64,000 bases of DNA from Panulirus ornatus. Lineage: Eukaryota; Arthropoda; Malacostraca; Decapoda; Palinuridae. A program made the translations under genes and the position numbers. Positions within the stretch are counted from its first letter, which is position 1, and every line of letters starts with the position of its first letter. Below, piece by piece: positions 1-9,505 of this stretch. The notes under the pieces are model-generated. The model searched no databases, had not been told where the DNA came from, and was given only the letters and a program-made list of their open reading frames with translations. The stretch spans positions 17,469,413-17,533,412 of the forward strand of contig NC_092257.1 in assembly GCF_036320965.1 (NCBI RefSeq), in the 5' to 3' direction.

Positions 1-43
1 ATCCTCTGGTTGCTTCGTCCCTCCATCTCTCGACGAACTGTTC

Positions 44-48
<5 letters not shown>
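1..48 (-). pseudogene. CR1/L2-like LINE ORF2 C-terminal fragment, cut by window edge
   Basis: Read on the minus strand, these bases encode SEQFVERWRDEATRG. This matches the conserved stretch near the extreme C-terminus of CR1/L2-type LINE proteins, where an F-F-E motif is followed by a basic TRGH-like motif. The same motif appears as SEQFFERCKDRTSRGH at 38.8 kb on the minus strand, which supports the call from inside the window. The fragment runs off the window start and abuts a TG microsatellite. Only about 15 codons are visible, so the clade is uncertain. Confidence 0.5.

Positions 49-92
<44 letters not shown>
48..92 (+). repeat. (TG)n microsatellite
   Basis: Perfect TG dinucleotide tract of about 22 units, directly adjoining the LINE fragment at the window start. 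The open frame that spans it is an artefact of the repeat. Confidence 0.95.
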
Positions 93-95
<3 letters not shown>

Positions 96-514
96 GGCCT
101 AGTGATGTCTGGTTTCTGGAGACCTGACAATACTGCCGCAGTCATGCGGGCAGAGAGAGAGAGACAGACCTGGTCAATATATGCAGCTATTTCAAACGAT
201 GCCTTAAAGCCGAGCACTGAACACGGGGGACACCTACAGACCCACGGATCTACAACATGGCCGCTCTCGGGGGGCCAGGGGGGGTTGGGGGGTTCCTACA
301 CCCTCGGCACTACGAGGGAAGTTACTGTCAAGGTATGAAGACTACTGTTGCTTGTGACGTACTTACTGTTGTGGTTTTAGAGTTCCTCCAACAGTAACAA
401 CAGGAAGATCAGTAGAACGGGGGATGGTGTCTTAGCAAACAGAGCAAGGTTTAAGTGTGTTAGGATAGAGAACAGTGCATATATGTTAGCATGTTACATG
501 TGTTACTAAGCTGA
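93..514. other. Unassigned sequence
   Basis: No coding region or repeat family is recognised between the TG tract and the 23-bp minisatellite. The frame at 51-338 starts inside the microsatellite and has no family resemblance. Confidence 0.5.
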
Positions 515-885
515 CACACATGGTACCTCACTAAACTAACACATGGTACCTCACCAAACTAATACATGGTACCTCACCAAACTAATACATGGTACCTCAC
601 CAAACTAACACATGGTACCTCATCAAACTAACACATGGTACCTCACCAAACTAATACATGGTACCTCACCAAAGTAATACATGGTACCTCATCAAACTAA
701 CACGCAGTACCTCACCAAACTAACTCACAGTACCTCATCAAACTAACACACGGTACCTCATCAAACTAACACGCAGTACCTCACCAAACTAACTCACAGT
801 ACCTCATCAAACTAACACACGGTACCTCATCAAACTAATACATGGTACCTCACCAAACTAGGCCACGGGTACCTCATCACAAGTG
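515..885 (+). repeat. 23-bp minisatellite, about 16 copies
   Basis: Tandem units built on CATGGTACCTCACCAAACTA plus a variable trinucleotide (ACA or ATA). Units in the 3' half change CATGG to CACAG or CACGG and ACC to ATC in an alternating pattern, so the array contains a two-unit higher-order repeat. Each unit carries a GGTACC or GTACC palindromic core. Confidence 0.9.
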
Positions 886-1040
886 CCACAGCACAATAAC
901 TTCTGACAAATACTGTAGCCCCGCCATCCATCACTGACACCGGCCCTCATCCATCACCAGGAGCCTCTTCCTCTGACATATTCAGACAGGTTCGGACCCT
1001 GCATCACCGGCCATGGTAAACATGACGCAACGAACAAGCC

Positions 1041-1041
<1 letters not shown>

Positions 1042-1072
<31 letters not shown>
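1042..1072 (+). repeat. (AAC)n microsatellite
   Basis: About ten AAC units, one of the few trinucleotide microsatellites in a window otherwise dominated by dinucleotides. Confidence 0.9.
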
Positions 1073-1198
1073 GGAACCAGACAACACTCCGTGGCGTCAA
1101 CACACAACGCTGAATCTTGCCTACAGCACGCGACCACTGGCAACACCTAAACTGTATAACCTTTAAGGACGACAGGGAGACCCTTGGGAACAATGGCT

Positions 1199-1225
1199 AG
1201 GCCTTTTTTAAAAAAAAAAAAGGCC
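1199..1225. other. Perfect AT-rich hairpin
   Basis: AGGCC followed by six T and twelve A and then GGCC forms an inverted repeat with GC-clamped ends. It resembles a bacterial intrinsic terminator, but in a eukaryotic setting it is more likely a chance or repeat-derived palindrome. Confidence 0.5.
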
Positions 1226-1295
1226 GGGTCACAGGCAAGAGGTTCACAGGCGTGCCCAAGAGGCCCCAGCGAGCCATCGTGAGCTCAAGATGTTA

Positions 1296-1298
<3 letters not shown>

Positions 1299-1368
<70 letters not shown>
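1299..1368 (+). repeat. (GA)n microsatellite followed by a C tract
   Basis: Thirty-five perfect GA units followed by T and then a run of C. The same GA-then-poly-C arrangement occurs on a much larger scale at 59.0 kb. Confidence 0.95.
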
Positions 1369-1371
<3 letters not shown>

Positions 1372-1527
1372 CCCCCCCAAACACTGGGCCACAACAGACG
1401 TGGTCTGTGACCAAGACAGGAGGCAAAGGCGTGTGGGCATGAGGTCACCTGGGAGGCGAGGACCCACACAGACACTGGGAAGCACATCATTAAGGGGCAA
1501 CACGTGGCTGCTGCAGACGGTGCACGG

Positions 1528-1607
1528 GTGTGTGTGTGTGTGTGTGTGGAGGGGGTCAGCTGGGCAGCGTGCGGCAGGAGCACACACTCACACACACACA
1601 CACACAC
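1528..1607. repeat. (GT)n and (CA)n inverted pair
   Basis: A GT tract (about 1528-1548) and a CA tract (about 1581-1607) are separated by about 32 bp. On one strand they are complementary, so the locus can fold into a hairpin with a short loop. Confidence 0.85.
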
Positions 1608-1862
1608 GATAAACCACACCTCACCACCCCCGTGCCCGCCCTTACAACACAGCTGCAGAACCGAGCGCCCCCTCCAGCCACTGCTAAAGATGATAGACTA
1701 AATCAGCGTCGAGGTGCACAAAAACCTGCAGGTAGTATGAGAGGCCGCGCTGGGCAGGTGACGCGTGCGGGACCCGCCAACTTGTCCTGCCGAGCACGTG
1801 TGTCGGCCGCCGCGCCCCGCCGTCTGCTGTGTCACCAAGACAAAGACACGCGCACACATACT

Positions 1863-1882
1863 TACACACGCGCGCGCGCACG

Positions 1883-1921
<39 letters not shown>

Positions 1922-1926
1922 GTACA
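1863..1926 (+). repeat. Alternating purine-pyrimidine tract (CG/CA), Z-DNA prone
   Basis: A continuous alternating run of CA, CG, CA and TACGTA steps. Z-DNA potential follows from the alternation with CG steps. It lies immediately upstream of a SINE. Confidence 0.8.
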
Positions 1927-1938
1927 AACAAACGAATA

Positions 1939-2079
1939 CCTCCGTGGTGTAGCGGTTAGCGTCCCTGACCGTAACGCATGCATGGGGCCGCCCAGGGTCG
2001 AGCGCATAGGTTCGAATCTTGGTTGTGGCAGTCGGTCCACAGTCAACCTAGCTGTTCATCCAGCATTGGGGGTTGATCG

Positions 2080-2089
<10 letters not shown>
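1939..2089 (+). mobile_element. tRNA-derived SINE, copy 1
   Basis: The tRNA-like head has an A box (GTGTAGCGGTTAGCG at about 1947-1961) and a B box (GGTTCGAATC at 2009-2018), which are internal RNA polymerase III promoter motifs. The body reads CGGTCCACAGTCAACC...GTTCATCCAGC and runs into a TA array. Copies at 3984-4138 and 63096-63255 (both minus) share box B, the CCGGTCCACAG or GGTCTATAAAT body and a dinucleotide tail. The A-to-B spacing here is longer than in a true tRNA because of an insertion just before the B box, so this is not a functional tRNA. Transcription by polymerase III is inferred from the family. Confidence 0.85.

Positions 2090-2174
<85 letters not shown>
2080..2174 (+). repeat. 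(TA)n microsatellite at SINE 3' end
   Basis: About 45 TA units with one AA interruption. The array starts where the SINE body ends, so it is best explained as expansion of the SINE tail. Confidence 0.95.
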
Positions 2175-2178
<4 letters not shown>

Positions 2179-2386
2179 TCTCAGCGGTGGTTCAGAATCG
2201 AACCCGTACATTTCATGGACACCAACTTTGCCGTCATGATTCCGTACACAAAGGCATCGCTCAATTCCATGGAGGGAGGCGGAGGACGACGGCTACAATG
2301 AATCCAGGTGAGCTTCCACAGCACCACCGTCACACCCGCACCCTCGGCCAGGAGCTCTGTCACAACCACCTCAACTCCCTGCAACA
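2175..2386. other. Unassigned sequence with a minus-strand B-box-like motif
   Basis: On the minus strand GGGTTCGATTCTG near 2195-2208 resembles a polymerase III B box. The A-box-like motif upstream of it is only about 17 bases away, too close for a tRNA head. No gene is recognised. Confidence 0.3.
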
Positions 2387-2470
2387 CACTCTGTATCCCC
2401 CTCTTCTGCCTCACCGCCCACAGGATGGGTTCGGAGTGAGCGATAAATTAGCCGCTTTGGCAGGAAAAAA
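2387..2470 (-). repeat. Dispersed family A, copy 1
   Basis: On the minus strand this reads GCTAATTTATCGC..., then CCATCCTGTGGGCGGTG, then a GGATACAGAGT-type end. The same ordered blocks occur at 11308, 16512, 18288, 22252, 25932 and 56918. Common to the copies are a GC(T/G)AATT start, a CCATCCTGTGGGCGG core and GGATACA(A/G)AG. There is no coding potential, and the mobile-element class is unknown. Confidence 0.8.
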
Positions 2471-2541
2471 AATAGGAAACACAAAAAATAACGCAGTCTC
2501 CCATTCCCCATTACGTCACCTGCAAAAAACACATATTCCGG

Positions 2542-2543
<2 letters not shown>

Positions 2544-2610
<67 letters not shown>
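2544..2610 (+). repeat. (GT)n microsatellite
   Basis: Thirty-three perfect GT units. With the CA tract at 2681-2738 it forms an inverted pair around a 70-bp unique spacer. Confidence 0.95.
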
Positions 2611-2613
<3 letters not shown>

Positions 2614-2671
2614 TTGTAGGAGAAGAGACATAGTACATTCATACAACGTTACGTGTAACACTCCCCGTAAC

Positions 2672-2680
<9 letters not shown>

Positions 2681-2738
<58 letters not shown>
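2681..2738 (+). repeat. (CA)n microsatellite
   Basis: Twenty-nine CA units, complementary to the upstream GT tract and directly joined to a family B copy. Confidence 0.95.
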
Positions 2739-2740
<2 letters not shown>

Positions 2741-2822
2741 CCATGGGATGAGCCCTTGCCACAGGGTGTAGAACTCCCATCCCTGCACAGTACAATTAGG
2801 TAATTAAAAATTACTTAATTAC
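2739..2822 (-). repeat. Dispersed family B (GT-flanked), copy 1
   Basis: On the minus strand it reads AATTACCTAATTGTACTGTG, then CAGGGATGGGAGTTCTACACC and then a TG tract. It shares the block order AATTACC / GGAGAGTT(T)TACAC / TTGCC with copies at 3809, 4203 and 62434. Confidence 0.65.
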
Positions 2823-2928
2823 ACCCCACGGCGAGGTGGCGACCAGCGCTGGGACGCCTCCGTCAGGAGAGACGGTACTTGCTATGGCAGCAGTGCTAAC
2901 CAGACCCAGCGACCGGGCCGCCCTGCCA

Positions 2929-3238
2929 CAGTACTCCTCCTCTACCCTCGGGGCTGCTGCAGTACTCCTCCTCGACCCTGGGGCTGCCGCAGTACTCCTC
3001 CTCTACCCTGGGGGCTGCTGCAGTACTCCTCCTCTACCCTGGGGCTGCCGCAGTACTCCTCCTCTACCCTGGGGCTGCCGCAGTACTCCTCCTCTACCCT
3101 GGGGGCTGCTGCAGTACTCCTCCTCTACCCTGGGGGCTGCCGCAGTACTCCTCCTCTACCCTGGGGCTGCCGCAGTACTCCTCCTCTACCCTGGGGGCTG
3201 CTGCAGTACTCCTCCTCTACCCTGAGGCTGCCGCAGGA
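2929..3238 (+). repeat. 30/31-bp minisatellite, about 10 copies
   Basis: Units read CAGTACTCCTCCTCTACCC plus TGGGG(G)CTGCCG or CTGCTG. Length alternates between 30 and 31 bp through one extra G, so the reading frame changes every few units. The open frame at 2836-3225 is therefore a by-product and not a protein. Confidence 0.9.
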
Positions 3239-3380
3239 GTGAGGGCGGGGGAGCGGTTCCTCCTGCAGCAGACGATCGCCTTGACATATACAAACACCAG
3301 GGGATTTAGGAGACATTCCTGGACGTGGCCAGAACCACTCCCCCCGGAGCTCTCCACTCCCCTGCTCATCCTGTGGGTCC

Positions 3381-3512
3381 CATTTTCTTGTCCTTTTACC
3401 CCGTCTTCTTTAATCCATTTTCTTTGTCCTTTTAGCCCGTCATCCTTAATCCGTTTTCTTTGGCCTTTTAGCCCGTCTTCCTTAAACCATTTTCTTTGGC
3501 CTTTTTGATTTT
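3381..3512 (+). repeat. 38-bp minisatellite, about 3.5 copies
   Basis: Imperfect units of CCATTTTCTTTGGCCTTTT followed by AGCCCGTCTTCCTTAAT. The array is pyrimidine-rich and has no coding sense. Confidence 0.85.
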
Positions 3513-3734
3513 GCTCCTAAATCCAACTGTATCATTTGTTATTCCTTCTCACGTTCATCCTGTGATATGTAATATTTTCTAGTCTTTAAAGAATAATTTA
3601 TGCGATCAGAATAAAATGATATATTGTACCAAATACAATCTGCCTTCTCGTTCTGAATTTAATTTGAGCCAATTAATATTTGATTTGCAGGAGATGAGAT
3701 CACTTCTTTATATTATCTGCTTGTTTATCTCTCT

Positions 3735-3736
<2 letters not shown>

Positions 3737-3808
<72 letters not shown>
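3737..3808 (+). repeat. (GT)n microsatellite
   Basis: Thirty-six GT units directly preceding a family B copy. Confidence 0.95.
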
Positions 3809-3810
<2 letters not shown>

Positions 3811-3889
3811 CATTTGTGTATAACGGGGAGAGTTTTACACTCCTGTTGCCCTGTCACTTAATCTTGTATATGTACCATGTGTTTCCTCC

Positions 3890-3892
<3 letters not shown>
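3809..3892 (+). repeat. Dispersed family B, copy 2
   Basis: ATCATTTGTGTATAACGGGG, then AGAGTTTTACACTCCTGTTG, then CCCTGTC. It is closely related to 4203-4300 (AGAGTTATACACTCATGTTG, then CCCCGTC). It is bounded by GT on the left and CA on the right. Confidence 0.75.
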
Positions 3893-3954
<62 letters not shown>

Positions 3955-3983
3955 CACACACACACACACACACGCACACACAC
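3893..3983 (+). repeat. (CA)n microsatellite, interrupted
   Basis: A CA tract with a TACCA interruption near 3952 and a single CG step near 3974. On the minus strand it is the TG tail of the adjacent SINE. Confidence 0.95.
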
Positions 3984-4138
3984 CCTAGCCTATGTCAGGT
4001 GACCATGTTACCAACAAGCCCCTTGGGAAGGATGAACAGATGGATGGACTGTGGACCGGATGCTGCGACCAGGATTCGAACCAACTGTATTTAGGTATGA
4101 TCCCAGGCGGCCAGTGCATGCATGCTAAACGCTAAGTC
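3984..4138 (-). mobile_element. tRNA-derived SINE, copy 2
   Basis: On the minus strand: an A-box region GACTTAGCGTTTAGC (about 4123-4137), B box GGTTCGAATCC (about 4071-4082), the body CCGGTCCACAGTCCATCC followed by TGTTCATCC, and a 3' end of ACCTGACATAGGCTAGGG leading into (TG)n. The 3' end is homologous to that of copy 3 (ACCTGCCTTAGACTGG). The 5' end abuts another GT tract. The copy is diverged and has no protein-coding content. Confidence 0.85.

Positions 4139-4139
<1 letters not shown>

Positions 4140-4203
<64 letters not shown>
4140..4203 (+). repeat. (GT)n microsatellite
   Basis: About 32 GT units between SINE copy 2 and family B copy 3. Confidence 0.95.
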
Positions 4204-4204
<1 letters not shown>

Positions 4205-4300
4205 TTACGATTCATGTGTTCCTGAGAGAGTTATACACTCATGTTGCCCCGTCTCCTGACCCTTGTACATTCATGCACCGTCTCTTGTATGTGAGTACAT
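4203..4300 (+). repeat. Dispersed family B, copy 3
   Basis: ATTACGATTCATGTG, then AGAGAGTTATACACTC, then ATGTTGCCCCGTCTC, CCTTGTACATTCATGC. It aligns with 3809-3892 block for block and shares the preceding GT tract. Confidence 0.75.
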
Positions 4301-5074
4301 GTGGCCCTTACATCCAGTGTCCCACCATCTCTGCCATACACATCAAGTGGACACTGTTTACCGGGGGGTTGAGGGCGGGGGGATGGCTGGTGGCCCTAAC
4401 CTCCTCCCCACACTAGCCTGTCACTCCTCGTCCGTCGTATTTACAACTTCTCCCCAGGCTTCCTCCCCTCTCCCTCCCTCCCTCTTCTCTTCTCTCGTTT
4501 CAGCGGCGTCTGGCGTCTCTCCTCCGCTAAGCCTACCGGTTACTACTTACTCACCCACACCCTCCCTCCCTCTAACCCTCACGCGCTCCCTCCTCAATCT
4601 ATACCTCGAGACACCGGAGCAACACATCACACGCCTCACACGGTGAACTTAAATCTGGCTTCCTGAGACAACTTAATGTGTAAAGTTACTCCTGTCGTGT
4701 ACAGATGAACTTGTCAACCAGTTTAAAGTAATGGTTTTACTGGAGGGAAAAAGGAGAATGATATTATCATAATGCGAATTACTCGATGATTTCATTATGA
4801 ACGGAACCACACGCCCATGAGCCCAAGAGAGGTATGTCTTGGTGAGGGGTCTGCATTATTTCACGGTCCCATGTTGCCCCATACGGACACGAGATGGTCG
4901 CACCAGAGAAACACATCCACCCGTCTCCCACACAACTGCCCTCTCCCCTCTCGAGATTTCCCCGGCCGCTCTGGGAAGCAGTAACGATGTGGTTAGGTCA
5001 GTCACGGCCCTGGTGTACGGTACCACAACCTCGTACTACCCTCGCTCTCTGGCAACTGTCTCCCAGGGTCCGCA
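4301..5074. other. Unassigned sequence
   Basis: Contains a CCCT-rich stretch (about 4435-4585) whose open frame at 4263-4646 is Ser/Pro/Leu low complexity. No gene or repeat family is recognised. Confidence 0.45.
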
Positions 5075-5360
5075 TGGGTGGTGGGTGTGCTGGGGTGGTG
5101 GGTGTGTCTGGGTGGTGGGTGTGCTAGGGTGGTGGGTGTGCTGGTGTGGGTGGTGGGTGTGCTGGTGTGGATGGTGGGTGTGTTGGGGTGGTGGGTGTGC
5201 TCGGGTGGTGGGTGTGCTGGAGTGGTGGATGTGTCTGGGTGGTGGGTGTGCTAGGGTGGTGGATGTGTCTGGGTGGTGGGTGTGCTACGGTGGTGGATGT
5301 GTCTGGGTGGTGGGTGTGCTAGGGTGGTGGGTATGCTGGAGTGGTGGGTGTGTCACGATG
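5075..5360 (+). repeat. 18-bp G/T minisatellite
   Basis: About 15 units of GGGTGTGCTAGGGTGGTG with variants TCTGGGTGGTGGATGTG. Being a multiple of three, the array stays open and encodes Gly/Trp/Cys/Val repeats (ORF 4839-5546), which looks like an artefact. The strand is strongly G-rich. Confidence 0.9.
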
Positions 5361-6933
5361 GCGGGTCGCTCCTGGCCACACTGTCACCACCAGGAAGCAA
5401 CAAATTCAATACTAAGAAGTTCTGTAAAGCTATCCACATCCCCCGCAAGAGGAAGAGGCCCCAACCGCCGTGGTCTGGCTGGTCACCGTGTGTACGCCGG
5501 ACACTTGACACACTACGGAAGTGTGCCATCATTACGTCTTACATGACGCTGGCAAACACCAATTTCCATTCGCACTCTGCACAACCACACTCTTACCCTC
5601 CCACCCACACACTCTCTCAGGGTGAGCAAATTAAATGACGACGACATCACAATCAACCAATCTTGCCAATGGACGGGCGACACGATTATCATAATGGCAG
5701 TCACTCTATTATCGGCAGGGTCAGGAGCAACAAGTGTGGCGGCGGCGACGACGGTGACCCAGGCGGCCGCGTTGGTGAGGGACGCACATCTGTTGCTACA
5801 TCGGCCCCGCCAGGCTTCTGGGTCACGCCTCCCCGCACTCCAGCAACACCACCGCCACAAAATCCGAAATAACGACTAGACACTGCACCACAGTTTCCTC
5901 TCGGGTAGTGGACACGAGGAGTGGATCTGGTCCCCAGCAGGTTTGGCGTGGGACGTTGCCTGGGGTGGCCCGGCGACGCCACAGCCAGACAATGTACTTA
6001 CGGCGCCTCAATAAAACGTTTAATATTCCGTTGTGGTGCGGGTCAGAGGTGAGGCCCACAGCTACCCTCTCCACCCTCCGCTGAGGGACACGCTCTCTTC
6101 ACACAAGTACAGTCCTACTTTAATTAAGGCTGGCTCTTACTTAACTCAAGATGATGCTCCAGACCTTACACTGGTGCCCTCCTACTGGTCGGAACGACAC
6201 TTTCGTAATCACTTCAGCCACCGTCCCACTCGCTACGGTAAACTATAACGAAGAAACAATTTATAAAGACCTTCCCTTGGAGAAAAAGTTGTACGGAGCC
6301 GGGTTCCTGGAGGTGATGCGTCGTCAGAACGAATATAACGAAAGACTTTGCCGAAAACTTCGTGTGGCCACAAGCACCGTACATAAACATCCACACACTG
6401 CACGCTCGGAGCCCCCTGATAATGTTGCTAACGGCCGAGGCTTAACGCAAAGCCCCAAATGCTTTCTGGTGTCCTTTCAACCCTCCATTCACGAGCGGGA
6501 ACGGACAACCTAAATGCTCTTTAATTCCTTTCAAATAACAGTCCACCTCTGTACGAGCGGAGCCGGGCCTCAGGTGGGTCAAGCAGGGGGCTAAAACACA
6601 CTATCGCTACGGGCGGAACTCGTCAGTGGTAGTAATTAAATGTAGCCCGTAGCAACAGCGTTCCATCTGACGGTGGTCTCCCTCCCCCCCAAGTTCTCAT
6701 CACTGGCGTCCTGATGAGGAAATGATTGAGTACGGTCATGTTACACCAGCTCTTGCCCAACTCCATGACTAGGGCCGTGTATGCTCATAATCCCGAGCCC
6801 GATAAGAAAGACGAATCTGCTGGGTTCATCCTGCTGTGTGGCGCGCGAGGCCTAGAGTTTCATCAGTCTGGACCATTTGGCATCTATAATGGCCGCCTTA
6901 TGGTTCGCTGCCATTATTTCTTTTTTTTTTTCC

Positions 6934-6936
<3 letters not shown>
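5361..6936. other. Unassigned sequence containing one weak ORF
   Basis: No repeats longer than a few units are seen, and GC is moderate to high around 5700-5990. Apart from the weak frame at 6151-6513, nothing resembles a gene. A T run at about 6919-6931 precedes the CT tract. Confidence 0.4.
6151..6513 (+). CDS. Unidentified open reading frame (weak candidate exon)
   Basis: A 120-codon frame begins at ATG 6151. Its central part is unusually protein-like for this window: charged and non-repetitive, with segments such as YNEETIYKDLPLEKKLYG and EVMRRQNEYNERLCRKL. I recognise no domain or family. It is not next to any identified repeat, and no clear splice sites or promoter were found. It could be a host exon, part of an old transposon, or a chance frame. 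The segment 6240-6420 is the most convincing part. Confidence 0.2.
   Translation: MMLQTLHWCPPTGRNDTFVITSATVPLATVNYNEETIYKDLPLEKKLYGAGFLEVMRRQNEYNERLCRKLRVATSTVHKHPHTARSEPPDNVANGRGLTQSPKCFLVSFQPSIHERERTT

Positions 6937-7023
<87 letters not shown>
6937..7023 (+). repeat. (TC)n microsatellite
   Basis: About 43 perfect TC units after a T-rich stretch. Homopurine-homopyrimidine, so triplex-capable. Confidence 0.95.
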
Positions 7024-7026
<3 letters not shown>

Positions 7027-7333
7027 GGGCTCAGGGGAGGACCATTGTTAATGTAACAGTTAACATCAGTAATGGGTTGAATCTAAACCCCGTCTGATGG
7101 CTTGTCACCCTAACGTGCAGTGTTGGGGGTTTCTTTACGTACGTTTCACTGTGTCTAAATAATTCATGGAACATGCTGGGCTGTGTGGCAACAGAGGCCG
7201 TCGTTGTTAATCCTGTGAGTAGAAATCCTCTCGCGGGAGCCCCTCTGTGTGGTGTCGGGCGCGGGTAGCCTTTGTGGCGCCAGCGGCCAACCCTCGATGA
7301 CAACTCTCCCTTGATGTCACTACTCTCGACCCC

Positions 7334-7660
7334 TACCACCACCTTGCCACCCTCTCCACCACACCACCCTGCCATCCTCTCCACCAAACCACCCTGCCAC
7401 CCTCTCCACCATGCCACCCCCTGCACCACATCATACTACCAACACCCTGCCATCCTCTCCACCACAGCACCCTGCCACCCTCTCCACCACACCACCCTGC
7501 CACCCTCTCCACCACGCCACCCTGCCACCCTCTCCACCATGCCACCCCCTGGACCACATCATACTACCAACACCCTGCCATCCTCTCCACCACAGCACCC
7601 TACCAACCCTTACACCATACCACAATACCACCACCCTGCCTGCCACACCCTCCACACGCC
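7334..7660 (+). repeat. 24/25-bp CCACC-rich minisatellite with 128-bp higher-order repeat
   Basis: Units read CCACCCTGCCACCCTCTCC followed by ACCAC and a variable base. A distinctive segment, CACATCATACTACCAACACC, occurs near 7426 and again near 7554, showing a duplication of about 128 bp inside the array. Open frames on both strands (His/Pro/Thr or Gly/Trp/Val) are repeat artefacts. Confidence 0.9.
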
Positions 7661-8262
7661 ACACTAGCACCATCCCGCCACGCGCTCCACACATACTTGC
7701 CACACGCCCATCAACAGTCACCTCACACTGCTGCATACATTCATTCGACATACAAAGCAGCCAGCCACGGGGCTAGAGGCTACGGGGCTTTGGCTGCCAT
7801 TATATGAACATTCGTTAGACGGGATGACCATTATGTGCCAGGCTCTTGGAATGACGGGGTGACTTCTATACACAAGACCTGGTGACGCATATTACTGTGC
7901 AATGTTAACTGATGCAAGCCCAACTGGCGGAGTTATACGGAACACCCCGGTGCTCCTTGCAGTCCCGCCAAGCGGAGCCACACGGAACACGTTCCCTTGT
8001 GCTCCTCGCAGGCCCGGCGGCGGGCCGCGCCACATGGAACAGTGGCGCTCCTATCTCTCCGCGATACAAACGAGAAAATCGATCACTTTATCAGCGAATC
8101 GATACCCGACGACACAGATGTCCTAATGGGATATGGCGGGTCGGGACGGTAGCCACCACGGCCGTGGCCCATCACTCAGACGCACGGATTAGAAAATTAT
8201 GCAAATGTTGGGATGATGACGTACATGTATGATAAGCGACACGGACAGACAATGTGGGCAGG
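7661..8262. other. Unassigned sequence with a GC-rich patch
   Basis: About 7980-8050 is rich in CG dinucleotides. A short element recurs with variation between 7926 and 8040 (GGAGTTATACGGAACACC and GGAGCCACACGGAACACG). No gene is recognised. Confidence 0.4.
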
Positions 8263-8420
8263 ATATGGTTCATATTGCAATGTGGTCCGCACATGTTTCT
8301 CATTACAATGCGGTCCGAATATGGCTCATACCGCAAAGCGGTGCAAATATGGTTCATATCGCAATGTGGTCCGAACTTGTAGTCGTGTCGCAATGTGGCC
8401 CCGAATGTGGCTCAAACAGC
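8263..8420 (+). repeat. About 31-bp degenerate minisatellite
   Basis: Five diverged units based on TGGTTCATATTGCAATGTGG followed by TCCGAACAT. Divergence between units is high, so the array is old or inactive. Confidence 0.75.
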
Positions 8421-8914
8421 AAGTCGTGTGTGCGAGAGTAGGGACAGATGATGGGATGTCCAACAGCACGAATGAAGAAGGCAACAGTCCACCACCCAGC
8501 TAACTCCCAGGGTAGGTTTGATACTGGTTCATAAAGGAGACTATTTTTTTTCCTCTTTCCTCTCTCTCTCACTGACCGACCATACCAAGACAACAGGGGG
8601 AATAAGCTGAGGCATCGGGGTCAAGCAGAGTGCGTCCTGGCGATCACAAACAGCAAGACCCACCTTACTGCCAGAGGAGACGACCACCCCCTTGTCTTAC
8701 CCCGGGGCCCACAGACACACTCACAGTACACTAGCTGGTGCTCAGTCACCAAAGATCTTCCTTTTACTACCTGAACTGAAGAATGAGTGAACACACAACA
8801 CTGCTACACTGTCACACACCCACACATGCATACATATTCTCACCATAGCCGATGGCGTCACATACACACCAGAGCAACCAGCCTACCGTTCCACATATAA
8901 CAACCAATACACCG

Positions 8915-8971
<57 letters not shown>

Positions 8972-9452
8972 ACCCGAGGTAACCTATTACCATTCCACGC
9001 CTGAAAACTGGTCTACACGTCACATCGTCCACCTCACCGTCATACGCACTTTTCTACCGCAAAACACGTCACACTACAACACACACGCACCAGAACACAC
9101 CTTCATCAACTCTCTGTCACCACACAAGCGACTTACACCACAATGAAGAAAAGAAAAATAGCCTCATCCACGAGAATTACCCACACACCACAAGCAGTTT
9201 ACCCCCTCATCTCACATGCAGTATGCGGGCCACAAACTGGCAGTTTACCCCAGCCGACGAACAAGACTTCCCCCATGTCATGGTGACGAGCAGGGGCCGT
9301 ACAAGGGAAGCGCGTCGTACGTCACACTAACCAGAGGAAGACTGGTAGATCCCTGAGGGTCCACGGGTCGGAGGAGTGTACTAGGCGGCCGACAGCACCA
9401 CACACACTTTTGGGGGGTCATCCTCGCCATCGCTGACCACATCCTCAAGGGC

Positions 9453-9454
<2 letters not shown>
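8421..9454. other. Unassigned sequence, very few open frames, one (CA)n tract
   Basis: Contains a CA microsatellite at 8922-8971 and scattered CACAC-rich sequence from 8800 to 9200. Stops are frequent in all frames and no gene signal is seen. Confidence 0.5.

Positions 9455-9504
<50 letters not shown>
9455..9504 (+). repeat. (GT)n microsatellite
   Basis: Twenty-five GT units in otherwise unassigned sequence. Confidence 0.95.

Positions 9505-9505
<1 letters not shown>

Noticed and set aside
1199..1225. Rho-independent terminator-like hairpin
   Set aside because: The setting is eukaryotic and no gene ends here; it is a chance AT palindrome.
2836..3225. 129-codon Leu/Ser/Pro/Gly frame
   Set aside because: It comes from the 30/31-bp minisatellite, whose unit length changes the frame; the same peptides recur in different frames.
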